A stretch of DNA of 12,631 nucleotides, from positions 1-12,631 of the forward strand of contig JAOUFZ010000025.1 in the NCBI GenBank assembly GCA_029857995.1, given 5' to 3'. Position 1 is the stretch's first letter. Each line of letters opens with the position of its first letter. The notes beneath the pieces are model-generated. The model worked only from the letters and a program-made list of their open reading frames with translations. It made no database searches and had not been told where the DNA came from. Below are positions 7,442 through 12,631 of this stretch, piece by piece. The position numbers and the translations under genes are program-made. Origin of the DNA: Dehalococcoidia bacterium. GTDB taxonomy: Bacteria > Chloroflexota > Dehalococcoidia > GIF9 > AB-539-J10.

Positions 7442-7471
7442 ATCATATCAAAAGCACTCACGCAAAAACAA
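7442..7471 (-). promoter_or_regulatory. Sigma70 promoter of the deacetylase, leaderless type
   Basis: On the minus strand: TTGTTT (7471-7466), an 18-bp spacer, TATGAT (7447-7442). Only six bases separate the -10 box from the ATG at 7435, so the transcript would begin at or next to the start codon. There is no Shine-Dalgarno sequence. Confidence 0.55.
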
Positions 7472-7499
7472 TCATCGACGAGGCTTTCCAGAGTAGGTG

Positions 7500-7529
7500 T
7501 TGATTTTTATCACGAAAAACATCTATGCT
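7500..7529 (+). promoter_or_regulatory. Candidate promoter of the PPP phosphatase
   Basis: TTGATT (7500-7505), an 18-bp spacer, TATGCT (7524-7529). The predicted leader is about 35 bases. A TATACT at 7540-7545 is an alternative -10 box but lacks a good -35 partner. It is divergent from the deacetylase promoter, with about 28 bp between the -35 boxes. Confidence 0.4.
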
Positions 7530-7570
7530 GATGAAAGTATATACTTCTCCGAGCCGGCAGGCTTTGTAGT

Positions 7571-8362
7571 ATGACCAGAGAACAAATAAAAGAGTTGCTC
7601 AACGGGGCAGAGAAGAGGTTTGCCTCAGAAGCAAAGTTGATACAGCTGGAATCTGACAGAGTTATTTTCGTTGGCGATACCCATGGTGACCTCGAAGCCA
7701 CGGAGAAAATTATCCACAGGTATCTCAAGCCAAAGAATAAGCTGGTTTTCCTGGGAGACTATGTTGACCGGGGACCAGCTTCCTCAGAAAACGTCAACTT
7801 TTTGCTTGAGCAGAAAATTGAGCACCCCGATTCTCTTTACCTGCTTATGGGAAATCACGAGGGCTATGCCGTGGGCAGCTTCCACCCTGCCGATTTCTGG
7901 GAAGGACTGGATGCCGAACTTCGCCAGCGATATAGTGAGGTCCTTTCCAGGTTGCCACTGGCCGTGTCCACACCAAATGGCATCATTGCTTTGCATGGAG
8001 CACTTCCCGGTGTGTCAGGTCTACAAGATATAAATAGGATAAGGTTAGGTAGTGCCGAATGGCATCAAATAACATGGGGAGACTGGCAGGAAAGGGCGGG
8101 AAAGTCTCTGGGAATCGACCCCTACACCGGGAGACCTCAATTCGGGCGAGGCTGGTTCAACGAAATCATGTCCCGCCTGGGCGAAAATGTCCTGATAAGG
8201 TCTCACCAGCCGGATGCCCCACCCACAATGTATGGCAAAAGATGCCTTACCATATTCACCTCCTCGGCTTATAGACATTATATTTCTGAGCGCACCATAG
8301 CCCTGGTTGATTTGAAGAAACCGGTGAAGAGCGCGGACGACATAGAGATAGAGGTTGTTTAG
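7571..8362 (+). CDS. PPP-family serine/threonine protein phosphatase-like metallophosphoesterase
   Basis: 263 residues, close to the size of bacterial PrpA-type enzymes. The two-metal signature is complete: GDTHGD (35-40), GDYVDRG (62-68), GNHE (94-97), LHG (141-143) and SHQ (211-213, in the place of the RGHQ-like motif). GDxVDRG followed by GNHE is typical of PPP protein phosphatases and also of the related ApaH diadenosine tetraphosphatases; the overall length and spacing fit a protein phosphatase slightly better. No signal peptide or membrane helix, so cytoplasmic. The first 28 residues form a helical lead-in. No strong ribosome binding site is seen before the ATG. It would remove phosphates set by Ser/Thr kinases; no kinase gene is in the window. 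Confidence 0.88.
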   Translation: MTREQIKELLNGAEKRFASEAKLIQLESDRVIFVGDTHGDLEATEKIIHRYLKPKNKLVFLGDYVDRGPASSENVNFLLEQKIEHPDSLYLLMGNHEGYAVGSFHPADFWEGLDAELRQRYSEVLSRLPLAVSTPNGIIALHGALPGVSGLQDINRIRLGSAEWHQITWGDWQERAGKSLGIDPYTGRPQFGRGWFNEIMSRLGENVLIRSHQPDAPPTMYGKRCLTIFTSSAYRHYISERTIALVDLKKPVKSADDIEIEVV

Positions 8363-8388
8363 ACCTCCCTCAAGATTTCGGCCTACCA

Positions 8389-8397
8389 TGGTATAAT
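8389..8397 (+). promoter_or_regulatory. Extended -10 promoter of the DUF4349 lipoprotein gene
   Basis: TGG TATAAT: a perfect -10 box preceded by the TGn extension, which can replace a -35 box; none is evident upstream. The start point would be near 8404, giving a leader of about 50 bases that begins with a hairpin. Confidence 0.55.
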
Positions 8398-8406
8398 ATT
8401 GTCAAA

Positions 8407-8437
8407 CTGCCTCCGGGAGTTGCCGGAATAAAGGCAG
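8407..8437 (+). promoter_or_regulatory. Hairpin in the 5' leader of the DUF4349 gene
   Basis: CTGCC TCCGG (8407-8416), loop GAGTTG, CCGGA (8423-8427), a five-base bulge ATAAA, then GGCAG (8433-8437). Two perfect 5-bp stems stack across one bulge. It lies at the very start of the predicted transcript, 17 bases before the ATG; it could stabilise the mRNA or affect initiation. Confidence 0.45.
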
Positions 8438-8454
8438 TAATCAAGCAGGCAAAA

Positions 8455-9252
8455 ATGAATAAGCGACTTAGAGTTTCAATTCTACTACTGCTGATTCTGG
8501 GGTTAGTGCTAATAAGCGGCTGCGGTGCTTCGCCATCAGAAGCGCCCAATGTACCTGGTGACGGACGGCAAGACGAAGGAGAGATTCCTGAGGGGTCAAC
8601 TGAAGACCGCAAAATCGTAAAGGAAGGCTCCATAAGTTTGGAGGTGGAAGATACAGCCGAGACTATGGATGAAGTCGCTGAGATGGCTGACGAGCTCAAC
8701 GGCTATGTAGTTTCCTCATATAAGCATGAATATGAACGGGGCGTCTCTGGTCACATTACCATCCGCGTTCCTGTTGAAAAATTTGAAGAGGCTTTTGTCA
8801 GGCTGCGCCAGTTGGCTGTAGCCGTGCCCTACGAGACTACCACGGCAGAGGATGTAACTGAGGAATATGTTGACCTGGAAGCTCAGCTAAGCAACCTTCA
8901 AGCGACCGAAGCCCAGTATCTAGTCTTGTTGGAGAAAGCAGAGACGGTAGACGAAATGCTGAAGGTGCAGAAAGAGCTTTCCAATGTGAGAGGGCAAATT
9001 GAGCAAATTGAAGGCCGCATGCAATATCTGGAGCACACCTCAGAGACGGCACTTATTGACGTAACCTTACAGGAAACACAGGGATTGGCTGGACCCTGGA
9101 GCGCTTCCGCCGCTTTGCAATCGGCAGTGCGTGGGCTGACAACATTTGGCAGAGGGCTGGCCACTGTGCTCATCTGGCTTGGCATCTTCTGCTGGGCCTG
9201 GGTGCCACCTCTGGTAATCTGGCTCAGACGGCGCCGAAGGGCGAAGACCTAA
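8455..9252 (+). CDS. DUF4349-family lipoprotein
   Basis: 265 residues. A basic start, a hydrophobic stretch (8-20) and the lipobox LISGC (19-23) mark a lipoprotein with C23 as the lipid-bearing residue. A Ser/Pro/Gly/Glu-rich tether (24-50) follows, then the DUF4349 domain: RKIVKEGSISLEV (52-64), a mixed alpha/beta part with HITIRVPVEKFEEA (100-113), and a long heptad-rich helix (about 138-192) likely to form a coiled coil. Residues 234-256 are a membrane helix, followed by a very basic tail (RLRRRRRAK-like), which by the positive-inside rule lies in the cytoplasm. The domain would sit outside the cell membrane, held at both ends. Function of the family is unknown. It has its own promoter and leader hairpin. 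Confidence 0.88.
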   Translation: MNKRLRVSILLLLILGLVLISGCGASPSEAPNVPGDGRQDEGEIPEGSTEDRKIVKEGSISLEVEDTAETMDEVAEMADELNGYVVSSYKHEYERGVSGHITIRVPVEKFEEAFVRLRQLAVAVPYETTTAEDVTEEYVDLEAQLSNLQATEAQYLVLLEKAETVDEMLKVQKELSNVRGQIEQIEGRMQYLEHTSETALIDVTLQETQGLAGPWSASAALQSAVRGLTTFGRGLATVLIWLGIFCWAWVPPLVIWLRRRRRAKT

Positions 9253-9305
9253 TTCTCAATGCATTTACTTCGCTGGTATTATCTGGAGCTCATGCAACAA
9301 CAACC

Positions 9306-9334
9306 TTGACATGGCTTCCTAGGACATCTACACT
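9306..9334 (+). promoter_or_regulatory. Sigma70 promoter of the zinc-ribbon gene
   Basis: A perfect TTGACA (9306-9311), a 17-bp spacer, TACACT (9329-9334). Start near 9341, so the leader is about 24 bases and contains the ribosome binding site GAGGT (9351-9355), 9 bp before the ATG at 9365. Confidence 0.65.
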
Positions 9335-9364
9335 ATTAAAACCACCTGATGAGGTCTGAAAGCA

Positions 9365-9784
9365 ATGATATGCCCTGTTTGTAAATACGATATGATAGTC
9401 GTTGAATATCGCAATATTGAGCTTGATTATTGTAATAGCTGCAAGGGGGTGTGGTTTGACTCGGGAGAGCTCGAGCTTTCGCTTAAGTCGTACGGACTTG
9501 GAGAGCCAAAGGCGTTCTTCGACGACATCTTCAACTCTCAGGAAGCCCCTTCGTCAGAAAAGAAACGAAATTGCCCCATCTGTGGCCATAAGATGAAGAA
9601 AACAGCGATAGGCGGACAGCCTGAAATGCTTACCGACATATGCCGTGATAAACATGGATTGTGGTTTGACGGAGGTGAGGTTAGTCAACTAATAAGACAT
9701 CTGGCCGGGGGACATCCGCCAAAAGATGATTCCAGGGGACACGTCATCAGTTTCTTAGAGGAAGTGTTCGAAGCCCCGGAGTAA
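9365..9784 (+). CDS. Double zinc-ribbon protein (zf-TFIIB type)
   Basis: 139 residues with two TFIIB-like zinc ribbons. The first is CPVC (3-6) with CNSCKGVWFDSGEL (23-36), giving ligands C3, C6, C23 and C26. The second is CPIC (70-73) with CRDKHGLWFDGGE (93-105). There the expected fourth cysteine is K96, while H97 is one place later, so this site is either Cys3His with shifted spacing or has lost tight zinc binding. A linker of about 30 residues joins the two, and an acidic, helical tail (126-139) ends the protein. No membrane helix. The family's function is unknown; it could bind nucleic acid or protein. Own promoter and clear ribosome binding site; upstream of arrestin-like, lemA and htpX genes on the same strand. 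Confidence 0.88.
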   Translation: MICPVCKYDMIVVEYRNIELDYCNSCKGVWFDSGELELSLKSYGLGEPKAFFDDIFNSQEAPSSEKKRNCPICGHKMKKTAIGGQPEMLTDICRDKHGLWFDGGEVSQLIRHLAGGHPPKDDSRGHVISFLEEVFEAPE

Positions 9785-9888
9785 AACCGGAGACGATTAG
9801 CAAACCCTTCACGCTGGACAATAAGCACCTTTGCAATATAGGGCCAAGCTATCAATTCAGGGCCGGGACTGATAATGGTAAAGAAAGA

Positions 9889-9917
9889 TTGAAGAAACGA
9901 CCTTAGCATAGTAACAT
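9889..9917 (+). promoter_or_regulatory. Candidate promoter of the arrestin-like gene
   Basis: TTGAAG (9889-9894), a 17-bp spacer, TAACAT (9912-9917). The start would be about 9924, just before the inverted repeat at 9927-9947. Confidence 0.4.
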
Positions 9918-9926
9918 TGTTTATCC

Positions 9927-9947
9927 TAGGTGTGGGTGATCCACCTA
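9927..9947 (+). promoter_or_regulatory. Inverted repeat in the leader of the arrestin-like gene
   Basis: TAGGTG and CACCTA form a perfect 6-bp dyad with a 9-base centre, placed at the predicted transcript start and 27 bp before the ATG. It could be an operator or a leader hairpin. Confidence 0.4.
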
Positions 9948-9963
9948 ACTCGGGAATCGAAAG

Positions 9964-9971
9964 AAGGAGGG
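9964..9971 (+). promoter_or_regulatory. Ribosome binding site that fixes the arrestin-like start
   Basis: AAGGAGGG is a near-perfect Shine-Dalgarno run just ahead of ATG 9975. It shows that the in-frame GTG at 9930, 15 codons earlier and inside the inverted repeat, is not the start. Confidence 0.8.
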
Positions 9972-9974
9972 AAT

Positions 9975-10475
9975 ATGTTTGGCAAAGGGAAAATTAATAT
10001 CGCAATTCAAAAGAGCCACTATGCTCCGGCAGACATTATTTCTGGCAGTGTTTCCCTGACATTAAACAAGCCAGTCAAAGCGAGGGAAGTGAGTATATCC
10101 CTGATCGGGGAGCATAAGAGCACGCAGACAGCCCCGCGGGTTGGAGGGACGATGGGCGGCGGGGGAATGTCGATGTCAACGACTACGAAGACCGTGCGCA
10201 TCTATGACTTCAAGCAGCAGCTGGACAGCGAAAAGGAATACAGCCAAGGGCCAGAATATCGCTTCGAGATAAAGATACCAGCAGATATTCTGGGCACGGG
10301 ACCACAGATGCCAGGACCAGAAGGCAAGCTTGGCCAAGTACTGAAGGTCGCACAAACAGCAGCGGCGTTGACGGGCGCAATTCCGTTTCAACAAATCAAG
10401 TGGTATCTGCTGGCCAAGCTCGATATTCCCGGCGGACTGGACATCAGCAAAAAGGTTGATATAACAATCGGATAA
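9975..10475 (+). CDS. Arrestin-fold / Spo0M-like protein
   Basis: 166 residues. The pattern INIAIQKSHYAPADIISGSV (7-26) and PVKAREVSISLIGEHKS (33-49) is that of an arrestin-type beta sandwich: a strand, the turn of the form APxDxIxG, then strands ending in LIGE. A Gly/Met/Ser-rich loop (57-70) is followed by YDFKQQLDSEKEYSQG (77-92) and EYRFEIKIP (94-102), then a Pro/Gly-rich segment (105-118), an Ala-rich helix (121-133) and closing strands WYLLAKLDIPG (143-153) and KKVDITIG. Only one arrestin domain is present, about half of a full Spo0M or arrestin. No signal or membrane helix. Spo0M-type proteins are linked to sporulation control and cell-shape proteins in bacilli; nothing here suggests sporulation, so I treat it as a scaffold of unknown partner. 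Confidence 0.75.
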   Translation: MFGKGKINIAIQKSHYAPADIISGSVSLTLNKPVKAREVSISLIGEHKSTQTAPRVGGTMGGGGMSMSTTTKTVRIYDFKQQLDSEKEYSQGPEYRFEIKIPADILGTGPQMPGPEGKLGQVLKVAQTAAALTGAIPFQQIKWYLLAKLDIPGGLDISKKVDITIG

Positions 10476-10524
10476 GCTGAGCTTTCTCATCGTCGTGCTG
10501 CAGGAAGCTTGCCAGAGACATGGC

Positions 10525-10554
10525 TTGTGTAAGTAGTGTTCTCCGAGCTAGAAT
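10525..10554 (+). promoter_or_regulatory. Possible promoter of lemA-htpX
   Basis: TTGTGT (10525-10530), an 18-bp spacer, TAGAAT (10549-10554). Weak match; readthrough from the arrestin-like gene, which ends 109 bp before lemA, is equally possible. Confidence 0.3.
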
Positions 10555-10570
10555 ATAGGCTAATTGAGTT

Positions 10571-10578
10571 AAAGGAGG
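10571..10578 (+). promoter_or_regulatory. Ribosome binding site of lemA
   Basis: AAAGGAGG, a near-consensus Shine-Dalgarno run 6 bp before ATG 10585; the strongest in the window together with that at 9964. Confidence 0.8.
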
Positions 10579-10584
10579 TTTAGT

Positions 10585-11151
10585 ATGATTCCAGGTATTA
10601 TTATCGGTGTCATTGTCGTGGTTGTTGGGATATTCTTATGGGCTAACTACAACGGCCTGGTCAGGCTTCGTAATCAAGTCAAGAACGCCTGGGCGCAGAT
10701 TGACGTCCAGTTGAAACGACGCTATGACCTCATTCCCAACCTGATGGAAACCGTCAAGGGGTATATGAAACACGAGCGGGAAACCCTGGAAGCGGTGACC
10801 AAAGCCCGCAATATTGCCCAGCAAGCGTCATCTGCTGGAGCCGGCGAGCGAGCTAAGGCCGAAGGCGAGCTGAGTTCAGCACTCTCCCGTTTGCTGGTTG
10901 TAGTGGAACGTTACCCTGATCTTAAAGCCAATCAGAACTTTCTGGCACTTCAAGAGGAGCTTACCTCAACCGAGAATAAGATAAGCTTTTCTCGCCAGTT
11001 CTACAATGATTCAGTCCTGAAGTTCAACAACAAGACGCACATGTTTCCATCCAACGTTGTAGCCAGTATGTTCGCGTTCAAAGCTGGTGAATTCTTCGAG
11101 GTTACTCTAGCCGCCGAAAGAGAAGCTCCCAAGGTGAGTTTCACTCAGTAA
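10585..11151 (+). CDS. lemA: LemA family membrane protein
   Basis: 188 residues, the usual length. One N-terminal membrane helix (3-20) with a short outside end, then a helical-bundle domain. Signatures: RRYDLIPNLMETVKGYM (45-61), RYPDLKANQNFLALQEEL (109-126) and FYNDSVLKFNN (139-149) with FPSNVVASMF (154-163); all are core LemA family positions. The molecular role is unknown. LemA genes are very often next to M48/HtpX proteases or TPM-domain proteins, as here, which suggests a part in membrane protein quality control or envelope stress. htpX starts 15 bp after the stop, so the two are almost certainly cotranscribed. Confidence 0.95.
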   Translation: MIPGIIIGVIVVVVGIFLWANYNGLVRLRNQVKNAWAQIDVQLKRRYDLIPNLMETVKGYMKHERETLEAVTKARNIAQQASSAGAGERAKAEGELSSALSRLLVVVERYPDLKANQNFLALQEELTSTENKISFSRQFYNDSVLKFNNKTHMFPSNVVASMFAFKAGEFFEVTLAAEREAPKVSFTQ

Positions 11152-11166
11152 GCGGATAACTCAACT

Positions 11167-12363
11167 GTGTGGGAACAGATTAGGTCTAACCAGATAAGGT
11201 CGGTAGTGCTGACAATAGGCATGGGAGCACTGCTGATCCTCATTGGCTATTTCCTGGGCCTGTACTTCGATAGCGCTATCACGGGCTTGGTCATCGCCAT
11301 ATTATTATGGGCGATCTTGAGTCTGGTTGCCTATTTCCAGGGCGATAGTATTCTGCTCGGCATGTCGAGGGCAAAGAAGATTACGCCCGATGACCACCCC
11401 CGCCTGTACAACGTGGTTGAGGAGATGAAGATTGCCTCCGGGCTGGAGAAAATGCCCGACATATACATCATCGATGACCCGGCATTAAATGCCTTCGCCA
11501 CCGGTCGTGACCCCAATCGGGCATCCGTAGCTATTACCTCGGGACTGCTCCAGAAACTGAACCGCGATGAATTGCAGGGGGTCATTGGTCATGAGATATC
11601 CCACGTCAAGAACCGGGACGTCCTGCTCATGGCGATGTGCAGTGTCCTGCTCGGTACTATCGTGCTCTTGGCGTGGTATGGGTCACGTTTCCTAATTTTT
11701 GGGGGCGCCGGGTCAAGAAGAAGCTCCTCATCAGGAGGAGGTGGGGGGGCTCAGATAATAATCCTGGTCGTGGCACTCGTATTTATGATACTGGCGCCGA
11801 TTTTTGCGCAACTCATTTACTTTGCCGTCTCTCGGAAGAGAGAGTACCTGGCAGATGCCTCCTCAGCCCTTTACACCAGATACCCTGAAGGACTGGCCTC
11901 AGCCCTGGAAAAGCTGGGTGCCTCAACCGGGCAGTTGAAATCAGCCAATAAGGCCACAGCCCCTATGTATATCGTCAATCCTTTCCGCAAGAAAGGCTTG
12001 AAAGCCAGCGACCTCACCAGCACCCATCCCCCTATATCAGAGAGGATACGCATCCTGCGTGCCATGGCTGGCGCCTCTTTTAACGATTATGACCAGGTTT
12101 ACCGCCAGGTCCATGGAGGTAAGGGGGTTGTACCTGCTGCCAGCCTTGCCGCTGCAACAGTCCCAATAGCAACGGTAAAGCTGGAGGGTGAAGCGGGTGA
12201 ACTAAACGAGATACAGCGAGCTCGTGAGACCTCAGATGTAATGTGGCGGCTGGATAACTATAAAACCATTACATGCGATTGCGGCGCCAAGTTGCGTCTG
12301 CCACCTAATTTCAAAGAGCCCCAAATCAAGTGCCCGCATTGTGGTAGAACACACAAGATTTGA
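11167..12363 (+). CDS. htpX: HtpX-type M48 membrane metalloprotease with C-terminal zinc ribbon
   Basis: 398 residues. Zinc protease that cuts misfolded membrane proteins, with its active site on the cytoplasmic face. Two membrane helices (about 13-33 and 38-58); HEISH (142-146; H142 and H146 bind zinc, E143 is the catalytic base); SRKREYLAD (222-230) supplies the third ligand E226; further hydrophobic segments at 152-170 and 195-220 flank a Ser/Gly-rich loop (179-195). SDLTSTHPPISERI (281-294) ends the protease core. An extra tail of about 90 residues ends in CDC (370-372) and CPHC (389-392), a four-cysteine zinc ribbon that ordinary HtpX (about 290 residues) lacks. Start: GTG 11167 gives WEQIRSNQIRS, the usual HtpX N-terminus, although the ribosome binding site is poor; coupling with lemA may compensate. 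Confidence 0.95.
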   Translation: MWEQIRSNQIRSVVLTIGMGALLILIGYFLGLYFDSAITGLVIAILLWAILSLVAYFQGDSILLGMSRAKKITPDDHPRLYNVVEEMKIASGLEKMPDIYIIDDPALNAFATGRDPNRASVAITSGLLQKLNRDELQGVIGHEISHVKNRDVLLMAMCSVLLGTIVLLAWYGSRFLIFGGAGSRRSSSSGGGGGAQIIILVVALVFMILAPIFAQLIYFAVSRKREYLADASSALYTRYPEGLASALEKLGASTGQLKSANKATAPMYIVNPFRKKGLKASDLTSTHPPISERIRILRAMAGASFNDYDQVYRQVHGGKGVVPAASLAAATVPIATVKLEGEAGELNEIQRARETSDVMWRLDNYKTITCDCGAKLRLPPNFKEPQIKCPHCGRTHKI

Positions 12364-12395
12364 GAAGATGGATTATCATTACCTAAATCTTCTCA
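12361..12395 (+). terminator. Stem-loop over the htpX stop codon
   Basis: TGAGAAGAT (12361-12369) pairs perfectly with ATCTTCTCA (12387-12395) around a 17-base loop. The first three bases of the stem are the htpX stop codon. No T-run follows, so it may protect or end the mRNA rather than act as an intrinsic terminator alone. Confidence 0.4.
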
Positions 12396-12435
12396 TGTAC
12401 CAGAGGTAACTTCCGCACTTATGGCGATGGTGGTG

Positions 12436-12454
12436 GGGACTTCTTCTAGGTCCC
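12436..12454 (+). terminator. Possible intrinsic terminator downstream of htpX
   Basis: GGGAC (12436-12440) pairs with GTCCC (12450-12454), loop of nine bases, followed by TTATTA. Short stem and weak T-tract. Confidence 0.35.
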
Positions 12455-12500
12455 TTATTAAGCTATCTCGGCTACGCAAAATCACGTTTCGTTCAATGCT

Positions 12501-12521
12501 TAACAAAAGGGGCTTTTGTTA
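12501..12521. repeat. Perfect 9-bp inverted repeat
   Basis: TAACAAAAG and CTTTTGTTA around GGG. The stem is AT-rich and no T-run follows on the plus strand. It lies three bases before the next dyad (12525-12548); together they may be a regulatory site of a gene beyond the window or an unusual transcript end. Confidence 0.5.
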
Positions 12522-12524
12522 TAT

Positions 12525-12548
12525 CAGAGGAAGCAATTGCATCCTCTG
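12525..12548. repeat. 24-bp near-palindrome
   Basis: Outer arms CAGAGGA (12525-12531) and TCCTCTG (12542-12548) enclose the self-complementary GCAATTGC (12533-12540), with a single A on each side as the only mismatch. The two-fold symmetry resembles a repressor operator. Confidence 0.5.
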
Positions 12549-12631
12549 CCCTCCCCCTATAGGTAGTGCATTTGTTCAAGAGAAAGACGATTAACCGCAT
12601 CCAGAGGTTACAAGAGAGTCACTGCCTGGAG

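Larger units (their letters stand above)
12364..12631. other. 268-bp gene-free end of window
   Basis: No open frame with a ribosome binding site or recognisable product on either strand. Contents are the four dyads described separately plus two near-identical 11-mers, CCAGAGGTAAC (12400-12410) and CCAGAGGTTAC (12601-12611). The window may end before the promoter or 5' end of the next gene. Confidence 0.5.

Noticed and set aside
7540..7545. TATACT as -10 box of the phosphatase promoter
   Set aside because: No acceptable -35 box at 16-19 bp; TTGATT-18-TATGCT just upstream is better.
9930..9974. Longer arrestin-like protein starting at GTG 9930
   Set aside because: The extra 15 residues cover the dyad and the strong Shine-Dalgarno run at 9964-9971, which belongs to ATG 9975.
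1..12631. CRISPR array, tRNA or rRNA gene, toxin-antitoxin or defence system
   Set aside because: No regularly spaced repeats, cloverleaf or rRNA-like stretch seen, and all clear genes belong to housekeeping or envelope families.

Overview
The window reads as a bacterial chromosome of middling GC content. Sigma70-type promoters, a lipobox lipoprotein, a class II (bacterial) CCA-adding enzyme and separate secD and secF genes all argue against an archaeon. The gene repertoire (arrestin-fold Spo0M-like protein, LemA plus HtpX with a zinc ribbon, AcuC-like deacetylase, PPP phosphatase, DUF4349 lipoprotein) resembles uncultured Chloroflexota, perhaps Dehalococcoidia. That placement is inference from overall resemblance, not from a marker gene. 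The region is ordinary housekeeping and envelope-maintenance sequence; I see no mobile element, CRISPR array, RNA gene or defence system.

Layout. Positions 1-549 hold the 3' end of a SAM-dependent methyltransferase. About 0.5 kb without a convincing gene follows, then a membrane-anchored amidohydrolase (1058-2224). Behind it lies a decayed copy of the methyltransferase 3' end (about 2262-2384). Next is an operon cca-secD-secF (2442-6380) with tight or overlapping junctions, read from a consensus promoter whose start point falls almost on the cca start codon. It converges on a histone-deacetylase-superfamily gene (minus strand, 6401-7435), and a hairpin at the junction contains both stop codons. 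The deacetylase is divergent from a PPP-family phosphatase (7571-8362).

The right-hand part carries same-strand envelope and protein-quality genes: a DUF4349 lipoprotein (8455-9252), a double zinc-ribbon protein (9365-9784), an arrestin-like/Spo0M-like protein (9975-10475), LemA (10585-11151) and the membrane protease HtpX (11167-12363). LemA and HtpX are 15 bp apart and are probably cotranscribed; the others have their own candidate promoters. The last 268 bp hold no gene but contain four inverted repeats.

How the genes fit together: SecD/SecF assist Sec-dependent export, DUF4349 and LemA are envelope-anchored, and HtpX degrades faulty membrane proteins. cca matures tRNA 3' ends. The deacetylase and phosphatase would reverse protein acylation and phosphorylation. 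The points most worth a second look are the duplicated methyltransferase tail, the leaderless-type promoters, the zinc-ribbon fusion on HtpX with a neighbouring free zinc-ribbon protein, and the dyad cluster behind htpX.
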